Source of the DNA: Acidobacteriota bacterium
Lineage (GTDB): Bacteria > Acidobacteriota > Vicinamibacteria > Vicinamibacterales > CAVVIG01
Direction of reading: 5' to 3'
Assembly (NCBI GenBank): GCA_003222535.1
Contig: QHWJ01000328.1
Span: 1-62,217 of the forward strand
Length of the DNA stretch: 62,217 nucleotides
The translations under genes were made by a program, and so were the position numbers. The notes beneath the pieces were generated by a model, which saw nothing but the letters and a program-made list of their open reading frames with translations, made no database searches and was not told the origin of the DNA. This document shows, piece by piece, positions 25,630 to 33,303 of the stretch (position 1 is the first letter of the stretch; every line of letters begins with the position of its first letter).

Positions 25630-27336
25630 ATGCGGGCCTGCTTTCGCGCCGTCCCGGCTGCTCCAGGAGCGTGTTCACGTTTCTCGAACACGCTCCTGGC
25701 CCTCAGCGCCGCGATCGCTGTGGCGGCGGCCCCCCAAACACCCGCCCGCGCGCCGCTCGACGTCGTGCTCGACCGCGCGGGATGGTATCTGGAGTCCTTC
25801 GTCGACGAGTTCGAAAACGTCGTGGCCGAGGAAATCTATGTCCAGGAGTCGTCGGTGCTGCTTCCGAGCTTCTCGCCTGTCGTCGGCCGGGGCCGCGGGT
25901 CGGCGCTGCCGCCGGCGTCGGAGATGTTGCGGGCGCGGCACCGTGATCTCCGATCGGACTTCCTGCTGGTCAAGTCGCTTGAAACCTCGGCGCTGGTGCC
26001 GTTTCGCGACGTGATCGCAGTCGACGGCGTCGCTGTGCGCGATCGCGAGGCGCGCCTCGCGAAGCTCTTCATGAACGCATCGACCGACGCGATGGCGCAG
26101 GCAGAGCGAATCGGTGAGGAAGGCGCGCGCTACAACCTCGGCAACATGCGCAGCACCCTCGGCAATCCGGTGCTGGCGCTCGGCGTGCTGCAGCGGAGCT
26201 ATCAGAGTCGATTCCGCTTCTCGCTCCGCAAGGACGACAGGAGCGCCGAGCCGGGCGTCTCGGTCGTTGAATACAAGGAGGTGGCATCGCCGGCAATGGT
26301 GCGCGGCGAAGGGGCACGCGATCTGATGTCGCACGGCAGGCTCTGGATCGACGCGGCCACCGGCCGCGTCGTCAAGACCGAGCTGCAGGTCGAGCAGCCG
26401 GCGGTGCGCGCGATCATCACCACGACGTTCCAGCTCGACAGCCGCTCGGGCATTGCGGTCCCTCGGGAAATGCGCGAGCAGTACACGCTCGGCAACGGCA
26501 ATCGCGTGAACAACGTCGCGACCTACGGACGCTTCCGCCGGTTCGACGTCAGCGCCAGCGAGGAAATCCACACGCCGCTTGCGATCGTCACGGACGACTG
26601 GACCGGCATGACGCTTGTCGATCTGCCGCCCGGCCGCTTCACGATGGGCAGCGCTTCGTCTGAAGAAGGCCGCAACGACGACGAGACGCTTCACGATGTC
26701 GAGATCACCCGGCCGTTCCTGCTGGGTCAGCATGAGGTGACGCAGCAGGAATGGCGGACGGTGATGGGCACGTCGCCGAGCCAGTTCGGCTCCTGCGGAC
26801 CGCGGTGTCCGGTGGAAAACGTGACGTTCACCGACGTCCAGCAGTTCCTCACGAAACTGAATACGCGCGTCGCCTCGTCTTCATCGAAGACCGCGTCGCT
26901 GCGATACAGGCTGCCGACGGAAGCCGAGTGGGAGTATGCATGCCGCGCGCGCACCACCGGGCCCTTCTCGACGGGCGAGAAGCTCACGACGGCGCAGGCG
27001 AACTACAACGGCAGCCGGCCGTCTGGAACGGTTTCCGCAGGTGAGTTCCGTCAGAAGCCGACGCCGGTCGGTTCGTTCCCGCTCAACCCGTGGGGGTTCG
27101 CCGACATGCATGGCAACGTGTGGGAATGGACCGCGGACTGGTACGGCCCGTACGGTGACAGCGCGGCGGTGAACGTCGACTCGCGAGGCCCGGAGGCCGG
27201 CGAGAAGCGAGTGATCCGCGGAGGAAGCTGGCTCTTCGACGCCAACAGCGCGCGCTGCGCGCTGCGCTACACGCACGCGCTGCAGGACAAAGGCTTCAGC
27301 CTGGGATTCCGCGTCGCCGCCGATCGCGTTCGCTGA
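25630..27336 (+). CDS. Exported fusion: Acidobacterial N-terminal domain plus SUMF1 (formylglycine-generating-like) domain
   Basis: 568 residues from ATG 25630. A signal-like N-terminus (NTLLALSAAIAVAAAP) is followed by a region of about 280 residues I cannot name (VAEEIYVQESSVLLPSF, SDFLLVKSLE, AVDGVAVRDREARLAKLF, ARYNLGNMRSTLGNPVLAL). From about residue 326 a SUMF1/FGE-sulfatase domain begins: PPGRFTMGS, QHEVTQQEWRTVMG, RLPTEAEWEYACRA, NVWEWTADWYG, VIRGGSWLFDA and SLGFRVA. Authentic FGE uses a CxxxxC copper-cysteine pair near the C-terminus. Here only one Cys (ARCALRY, near 541) is present, so formylglycine generation is unlikely; the fold probably serves binding or another oxidation. The 14-bp hairpin at 25663-25699 lies inside the 5' coding region. 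Confidence 0.85.
   Translation: MRACFRAVPAAPGACSRFSNTLLALSAAIAVAAAPQTPARAPLDVVLDRAGWYLESFVDEFENVVAEEIYVQESSVLLPSFSPVVGRGRGSALPPASEMLRARHRDLRSDFLLVKSLETSALVPFRDVIAVDGVAVRDREARLAKLFMNASTDAMAQAERIGEEGARYNLGNMRSTLGNPVLALGVLQRSYQSRFRFSLRKDDRSAEPGVSVVEYKEVASPAMVRGEGARDLMSHGRLWIDAATGRVVKTELQVEQPAVRAIITTTFQLDSRSGIAVPREMREQYTLGNGNRVNNVATYGRFRRFDVSASEEIHTPLAIVTDDWTGMTLVDLPPGRFTMGSASSEEGRNDDETLHDVEITRPFLLGQHEVTQQEWRTVMGTSPSQFGSCGPRCPVENVTFTDVQQFLTKLNTRVASSSSKTASLRYRLPTEAEWEYACRARTTGPFSTGEKLTTAQANYNGSRPSGTVSAGEFRQKPTPVGSFPLNPWGFADMHGNVWEWTADWYGPYGDSAAVNVDSRGPEAGEKRVIRGGSWLFDANSARCALRYTHALQDKGFSLGFRVAADRVR
25663..25699 (+). promoter_or_regulatory. Strong hairpin at the 5' end of the SUMF1-fusion coding region
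   Basis: CCAGGAGCGTGTTC (25663-25676) is the exact complement of GAACACGCTCCTGG (25686-25699): a perfect 14-bp stem with a 9-base loop, 33 bases after the ATG. It could hinder translation, pause transcription or act as a REP-like insertion within the signal-peptide segment. Confidence 0.7.
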
Positions 27337-27351
27337 GCACAACAAATGCAA

Positions 27352-27397
27352 CCACGAAAACACGAAGGCCCACGAAGAAGATTTCGTGTTTTCGTGG
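27352..27397. terminator. Perfect inverted repeat between convergent genes (CCACGAA family)
   Basis: CCACGAAAACACGAA (27352-27366) pairs exactly with TTCGTGTTTTCGTGG (27383-27397) around a 16-base loop. It sits between the SUMF1-fusion gene (+) and the acetyltransferase (-), where a bidirectional terminator is expected. There is no U-tract, so ordinary intrinsic termination is uncertain. The same family occurs at 9661, 43765, 57224 and 58848. Confidence 0.55.
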
Positions 27398-27454
27398 TCC
27401 CAGCCCGGTTCTACCGTTGTGCGCCGAACGCAGTCGACATGTTTACCCTGGACA

Positions 27455-27982
27455 CTAGCCAGTCGCAGGTGGAACGATGAACGCGTACTGCATCTGGTCG
27501 GTGATCGTGCCGTCCTTAATCGCGCTTCGGCGCAACCGCGCCTCGAGCACGTAACCCGCCTTCTCCAGCACGCGGCACGACGCCGCATTCCAGGCGAACG
27601 GCAGGGCGTATATCCGGGTCAGCCCATGCGCGTCGATCGCGTATCTGGTGATCGCGACCAGCGCTTCGGTCGTGATTCCGCGCCCCCAGAACGGCTCGGC
27701 CAGCCAGTAGCCGATCTCCGCAGACACACGCTCGACGTCGGGATGCAGGACGAATCCGATGCTGCCCAGGGCTTCGTCCTGCACCGCGATCGCGAATGCC
27801 GTCTCCGGCGTTCGCTGCCGGGCCAGGCGGATGTAATCGCGCGCGTCGCGGCTGGTGTACGGATGGGGAAACGCGTCCCGCAGATTGAGCCAGATCTTCC
27901 GGTTGTTGGCGTGCCGCACGAGCGGCTCGACGTCCGACGTCCGCCAGGATCGCACCTCGCACGTTTTGAGGGTGAGTTGCAC
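27455..27982 (-). CDS. GNAT-family N-acetyltransferase (RimJ/RimL type)
   Basis: 175 residues, normal for the family. LTLKTCEVRSWRTSDVEPL is the usual opening; the acetyl-CoA loop is EPFWGRGITTEALVAITRYA near residue 100 (Gx-x-G/A pattern), and NAASCRVLEKAGYVLEARLR near 132 is the classical closing region. RimJ/RimL-like proteins acetylate N-termini of ribosomal proteins or other amines; the specific target is unknown. The gene stands alone in orientation relative to its upstream neighbours and is preceded by a REP hairpin near 28012-28036. Confidence 0.92.
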   Translation of the reverse strand: MQLTLKTCEVRSWRTSDVEPLVRHANNRKIWLNLRDAFPHPYTSRDARDYIRLARQRTPETAFAIAVQDEALGSIGFVLHPDVERVSAEIGYWLAEPFWGRGITTEALVAITRYAIDAHGLTRIYALPFAWNAASCRVLEKAGYVLEARLRRSAIKDGTITDQMQYAFIVPPATG

Positions 27983-28011
27983 GCTGTTTCGCTTCTGTCC
28001 TGCCGTGCGGC

Positions 28012-28036
28012 GACGCTAAAAGGGCCGCCCTACAGG
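28012..28036. repeat. REP-like hairpin
   Basis: CGGCGACGCTAAAAGGGCCGCCCTAC is an imperfect member of the GGCGACGCTAAAGCGTCGCC class, upstream of the acetyltransferase start. Confidence 0.5.
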
Positions 28037-28101
28037 ATACACACTCTCGGCCCTTCCGCCGGTCTCCGGCGGAAATCAGTTACGGCCAGCCGCGCTGGAT
28101 A

Positions 28102-28395
28102 TTAGACGAAGTAGCGCTCGCCGGAGACGGCGGCCGTCGGCTCCGCGAAGCGCTCGGCGGCGAACGGCGTGAGATCGAACTGGGGATCGCGGCCGGTGAT
28201 GACGTCCGCGAGGATGCGGCCGGCCGCGGGAGAATGCTGGAAGCCGTGGCCGCTGAAGCCGTTGATCAGGAAGAAGCCGCTGACTCCGTGCGCCGGCCCG
28301 ATGATCGGATTCGCGTCGGGCGTCACCTCGTAGAGCCCGGCCCACGCGTGAGAGATCGAGGCATCCAACCATCTCGACGATGCGCTCGATAACGA
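28102..28395 (-). pseudogene. C-terminal remnant of an FAD-dependent oxidoreductase (sarcosine/glycine-oxidase-like)
   Basis: About 98 codons remain after an in-frame TAA at 28396-28398. The peptide HAWAGLYEVTPDANPIIG, then FLINGFSGHGFQHSPAAG and DLTPFAAERFAE, is the ending of DAO-family oxidases (about 380 residues), in which AWAGLYE.TPD and GFSGHG contact FAD. No N-terminal Rossmann motif lies upstream; the sequence at 28400-28555 has no recognisable coding content. The fragment probably survived a deletion or insertion that removed about three quarters of the gene. The strand and frame are clear, but no product is expected. A second, intact DAO-family gene is at 17726-18940. Confidence 0.8.
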
Positions 28396-28670
28396 TTATC
28401 TGTCTGCCACGGACCACAATAACTTGTTTGCTCTAGCCGGCCGCGCCATCGGCGCGACAACCAGGCTCCACGGCTATCTTCAAACGTGCAAGGGCCCATT
28501 CAAAGCGGCGGAAACGCAGGTAGACCAGACTCAAGGGGAAGGACCGACCCCCAAATCTCGAACTAAGAATCCACAACGAGGAACGTCGAACCGAGAACCT
28601 GGAACCGTGAACCGCGAACCGCGAACGAACCTTGAACCGTGAACCCTGAACCTGGAACCTAGACTCTAGC
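28396..28670. repeat. Gap with a 7-bp GAACC-type repeat tract
   Basis: 28396-28555 shows nothing recognisable; it is less GC-rich than the surroundings. 28558-28664 is a degenerate tandem tract of 7-base units (GAACCTG, GAACCGT, GAACCCT, GAACCTT). The related tract at 60169-60346 carries the same units in both orientations. Confidence 0.75.
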
Positions 28671-29912
<1,242 letters not shown>

Positions 29913-30021
29913 GCGCGACATCTTAGTTAACGGAGGCGACAGAGGCAACGGGATCACTCCGAGCACCCGAGAAACTGAGCGAGAAAAGAGAAGACCGGCG
30001 CTGTGGTACCGTACTCACCGG

Positions 30022-30540
30022 ATGGTGTTCGAGCTGCAACCTCACCTCGTTGGCGACCTTCTTGAGCTTCGGCCGCTTCGGCCGGATGATTGGGATGGCC
30101 TGTTCACAGTGGCTTCGGACCCGCTGATTTGGGAGCAACATCCTGCCCGCGATCGTTACAAGGAAGAGGTGTTCAACGAGTTTTTCCGGGAGGCGTTGGA
30201 AACGGGGAGTGCCTTTGTTGTCATCGACCGGAAGACTCAAAGGACTATCGGTTCGTCGCGGTACTTCGGATTGGACCTCGAGAAAAGAGAAATTGAAATC
30301 GGTTGGACCTTTCTTGCGCGCTCTCATTGGGGCGGAAAGTACAACGCGGAGTTGAAACGCCTCATGCTGGACCATGCTTTCAAATTCGTGGAGACAGTCG
30401 TGCTCCTGGTAGCGCCCACGAATGGCCGGTCGCGAAAGGCCGTCGAGAGAATCGGCGGGGTTATGAGAGAGCGGCGGGCAGGAGCGGATCCGCATCGACA
30501 AAATGTCGAACACCTCGTTTACGAAATCAAGAAACCTTAG
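30022..30540 (+). CDS. GNAT-family N-acetyltransferase
   Basis: 172 residues from ATG 30022. VGDLLELRPLRPDDWDGLF is a RimJ-like opening; SSRYFGLDLEKREIEIGWTF and HWGGKYNAELKRLMLDHAFK (near 105-124) form the acetyl-CoA region, and APTNGRSRKAVERIGG near 135 is the usual close. In many relatives this loop is DNxRSQRAxEKIG. The coding sequence is visibly less GC-rich than its neighbours and uses more A/T third positions, which hints at recent acquisition. A chain of AGCCCTC repeats begins directly after the stop. Target unknown. Confidence 0.9.
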   Translation: MVFELQPHLVGDLLELRPLRPDDWDGLFTVASDPLIWEQHPARDRYKEEVFNEFFREALETGSAFVVIDRKTQRTIGSSRYFGLDLEKREIEIGWTFLARSHWGGKYNAELKRLMLDHAFKFVETVVLLVAPTNGRSRKAVERIGGVMRERRAGADPHRQNVEHLVYEIKKP

Positions 30541-30567
30541 CCCTCAGCCCTCAGCCCTCAGCCCTCT
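30541..30567. repeat. 7-bp AGCCCTC repeat at the convergent gene ends
   Basis: Three to four copies of AGCCCTC lie immediately after the acetyltransferase stop (30538-30540). The ABC permease stop codon (30558-30560, TCA on the plus strand) lies inside the third copy, so the repeat again supplies a stop codon. Confidence 0.8.
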
Positions 30568-31856
30568 TCCCACCGGAACCGGCTCGCGGCCACGGAGGCG
30601 AACGCCGCGGCGAAACCGAGAAGCACCGCCACGGGGATCAACGCGCCGCTGAGGCCGATGCCGCGCCAGGTCATCGCGTCGAGCCCGTCGACGGCCCACC
30701 GGACGGGCACGATCACCGTCAGTTGCTGCAGCCACGCGGGAAAGATGAACGTCGGCACCCACGCGCCGCCCAGCATCACCATCATCAGCACCGCCAGCGT
30801 CGTCACGCCGCGGGCGGTCGCGGGTGAATTGCCGAGCGCGGCGACGAGCAGCCCGAATGTCGAGGCCATCACCGCGCAGGCGATCGAGATGCCCAGGAAG
30901 CCAAGGATGCTGCCCTGGATGCGCACGCGGAACACGATCATCGCGAACGCGAACGCGACCAGCAGAATCATCAGCGAGATGATCGCGCCGCTCGCCGCCT
31001 TGCCCGCCAGCAGCGTCAGCCTCGAGACCGGCGCGCTCCTCAGCCGTTTCCAGAGGCCGCGCTGGCGCTCGATGAGCATCTCGATCCCGGCATTCGCCAT
31101 CGCGAAGAGCAGGAACTGAATCGCCATGCCGGCGAAGGAATGCGAGTAGCCGTTGTAGGCGATGTTCGATCCGGCCGTCATCGCCTCCTCGCGCACGTTG
31201 TACGGCATCGTGAGGCCGCGACGCCCGGTGCCCGCCTGCGCGCCGCCGGCTGCCGGCTGGTTGTAGAACTTCTGCACGGAGTTGAGCATCTCCATCAGCG
31301 CACGCTTCTCCGCGGCCGGCATCGACGACGACGCAATCCCGGGCAGGGTCTGCTCGACCGCTCTGCGGCCCTGCTCGCCGCCGAACATCTCCCTGCTCAC
31401 CGCTTCCATCACGTGCTGGGTCAGGATGCCGCGCACCATCGCGAGCTCGATGCCGCGCGAAGGATCGTGGAGCAGACTGAGTTGCGGCTTTTCCCCGTTG
31501 CCGAAAAAAGCGTTCCCGGCTGCCTCCCCGAAACCCTTGGGAATGATGACGGCAACGGCTGTCTTCCCGCGCCTCACCTCGTCCCGCGCTTCGGCCTCCG
31601 TCGGCATCGCCAGCTTGAGGCTCTTGTCCGCCCGGGCGCCGGCAACGATGCTCCTCGAGATGGCGCTGGCGTCCTGATCGATGATCGCGATCGCAATGCG
31701 GGCCGGCTCGCTGTTGCTGCCCGGCCCGGAAAAGATCGATCCGAAGAACGATGCGATGGCGATCGGCACCACGAAACTGACGATCACCGAGCGCCGATCG
31801 CTCAAGAAGAGCTGCAAGTCCTTGCGGACCATCGCGAGAAGCGGGATGAGAGCCAT
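30558..31856 (-). CDS. ABC-2 type transporter permease (NatB/YhaP-like)
   Basis: 432 residues. One N-terminal transmembrane helix (RSVIVSFVVPIAIASFFGSIF) is followed by a large extracytoplasmic loop (about residues 50-220) and five C-terminal helices (IQFLLFAMANAGIEML, LLVAFAFAMIVFRV, ILGFLGISIACAVMAS, TLAVLMMVMLGGAWVP, LIPVAVLLGFAAAFAS), the topology of ABC-2 exporters. RLRSAPVSRLTLLAGKAAS is the coupling region. It pairs with the ATPase at 31856-32629; the ATPase stop and permease start share one base (TGATG). The substrate is unknown; sodium, drugs or lipids are typical of the group. Confidence 0.92.
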   Translation of the reverse strand: MALIPLLAMVRKDLQLFLSDRRSVIVSFVVPIAIASFFGSIFSGPGSNSEPARIAIAIIDQDASAISRSIVAGARADKSLKLAMPTEAEARDEVRRGKTAVAVIIPKGFGEAAGNAFFGNGEKPQLSLLHDPSRGIELAMVRGILTQHVMEAVSREMFGGEQGRRAVEQTLPGIASSSMPAAEKRALMEMLNSVQKFYNQPAAGGAQAGTGRRGLTMPYNVREEAMTAGSNIAYNGYSHSFAGMAIQFLLFAMANAGIEMLIERQRGLWKRLRSAPVSRLTLLAGKAASGAIISLMILLVAFAFAMIVFRVRIQGSILGFLGISIACAVMASTFGLLVAALGNSPATARGVTTLAVLMMVMLGGAWVPTFIFPAWLQQLTVIVPVRWAVDGLDAMTWRGIGLSGALIPVAVLLGFAAAFASVAASRFRWEEG

Positions 31857-32629
31857 CAGTCGCGCAAGCTCCTTCCGGTCAGCGTGAGGAACACCGTTTC
31901 GAGCGTCGCGTGACCGCCTGCGGGGGCGGCGACGCGCGACTGCAGGCCGTCGAGCGTGTCGTCGGCGATCACCTTGCCGTGGTCCATGACCACGATGCGA
32001 TCGGCGAGGCGCTCGACTTCCTCCATGTAGTGCGTCGTGTAGAGCAGCGCTTTGTCGCGGCTCTTCAGCACCTCGAGGTTGTCGAAAATCGCGTTGCGAC
32101 TCTGGGGATCGACGCCGACCGTCGGTTCGTCGAGGAGCAGAATGTCGGGATCGTGGAGGAGGCCGGCCGCCAGATTCAGCCGCCGTTTCATGCCGCCGCT
32201 GTAGGTCGCGACGCGATCGTTGCGGCGATCGGCGAGCCCCACGAGCTCGAGCGCGGCGGCGATGGCCTTGTCGAGCGCGCTCCCCGCGAGGCCGTAGAGT
32301 GCGCCGAAAAAGCGCAGGTTCGAGCGGGCCGAGAGCTCGTCGTACAGCGCGAGGTCCTGGGGGACGAGGCCGATCCGCCGTTTTTTTGGATCCGTGTCGC
32401 CGCCGAGGCGTGCGCCGTCGATGAGCACCTCGCCTTGTTCCGGCGTCACCAGCCCGGCGATCATCGACACGGTCGTCGTCTTGCCGGCGCCGTTCGGGCC
32501 GAGCAGACCGACCAGCTGCCCCGGAGCGAGCGTAAACGACACGTCGTCCACGGCGACGAGGGATCCGAACGACTTGCGCAGATGTTTGATGTCGAGCATT
32601 TCTGGCGGCACATCGATCGGCAGGACCAT
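31856..32629 (-). CDS. ABC transporter ATP-binding protein
   Basis: 257 residues from 32629 (MVLPIDVPPEMLDIKH); an internal start at 32599 (MLDIKHL) is equally plausible. Walker A GLLGPNGAGKTTT near residue 42, Q-loop GLVPQDLALY near 92, signature TYSGGMKRRLNLA near 145, Walker B ILLLDEPTVGVDP near 165, and H-loop YTTHYMEEVE near 203 are all intact. It drives the ABC-2 permease that overlaps its 3' end. It begins about five bases after the adhesin-like gene's stop, so at least three genes (32634-30558) are coupled, probably with the FtsX permease 52 bases further upstream. Confidence 0.95.
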   Translation of the reverse strand: MVLPIDVPPEMLDIKHLRKSFGSLVAVDDVSFTLAPGQLVGLLGPNGAGKTTTVSMIAGLVTPEQGEVLIDGARLGGDTDPKKRRIGLVPQDLALYDELSARSNLRFFGALYGLAGSALDKAIAAALELVGLADRRNDRVATYSGGMKRRLNLAAGLLHDPDILLLDEPTVGVDPQSRNAIFDNLEVLKSRDKALLYTTHYMEEVERLADRIVVMDHGKVIADDTLDGLQSRVAAPAGGHATLETVFLTLTGRSLRD

Positions 32630-32633
32630 CCTG

Positions 32634-33251
32634 TCACTGACGCTCGGCGCCTTTCGAATACAGGCGCAGATCGCCCGCCTTGAGCCTCGCGTGCAGGCGA
32701 TAGGGTCCCTTGCCGCTCCAGTCGAACGAGCGGAAGAGGCCGTCCTTGAACACGTGAAACGGCGCGGCCTGCAGTCCCCCCGCCCACACCGACGCATCCA
32801 CGCTGTGGTAGTCCTCGGCGCGCCCCACGTCGATGCGGGCGTCGCCGGCATGCAGCTCGATGTCCTTGTCGCCCCGGATGTCTTCGATGCGCAGATCTCC
32901 GGCCGTGAGGCGGACGTAGAGGCCGGACCGCTCAGGCACCTGGATGGTGACCTTCAAGCCTCTGTTGTTGGGACCGTCCGTCGTGATGTTCGCGTCACGA
33001 TCGCGCACGTCGGCGCGAGCGCGGACTCTCGGCAGCTGATCGGCGTCTCGCACGCTCCACGCCAGGCGAATGCGGTTGTCCGTACTGCCCGAGATGTGGT
33101 ACTCGCCGGCCGACAGGTCCATCCGGATCCGGCCGTTCTGAGAGAAGGCACGCTCGAGAGAATCCGACGTCGGTGCATTTCCGGTCGTTTGCGACCTTGG
33201 TGACGCAACGAGCACCGTGCCCAGAATCGCCGCCGCAGCTGCAACACGCAT
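32634..33251 (-). CDS. Exported beta-helix-like protein (DUF4097-type putative adhesin)
   Basis: 205 residues from ATG 33251, preceded by GGAGGA (33257-33262). A signal peptide (AAAAAILGTVLVASPRSQ) precedes a repetitive beta pattern (GEYHISGSTDNRIRLAWS, GLYVRLTAGDLRIEDIRGDKDIELHAGDARIDVG) typical of DUF4097/DUF2807 proteins, which form a right-handed beta-helix. Such proteins often sit next to ABC exporters or anti-sigma factors. It lies between the FtsX permease and the ABC-2 exporter genes in one orientation, so a role in assembling or sensing at the cell envelope is inferred. No catalytic motif. Confidence 0.8.
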   Translation of the reverse strand: MRVAAAAAILGTVLVASPRSQTTGNAPTSDSLERAFSQNGRIRMDLSAGEYHISGSTDNRIRLAWSVRDADQLPRVRARADVRDRDANITTDGPNNRGLKVTIQVPERSGLYVRLTAGDLRIEDIRGDKDIELHAGDARIDVGRAEDYHSVDASVWAGGLQAAPFHVFKDGLFRSFDWSGKGPYRLHARLKAGDLRLYSKGAERQ

Positions 33252-33303
33252 GACCGTCCTCCAGTCTGAAATGGCACACGTCCGAGAAGCGAGACCCGGC
33301 TGG

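Noticed and set aside
25630-27336. Functional formylglycine-generating enzyme
   Set aside because: The second active-site cysteine is not present, and no sulfatase is nearby.
28076-28417. 113-residue minus-strand open frame overlapping the oxidase remnant
   Set aside because: The DAO-family residues are all in the other frame; this frame is shadow.
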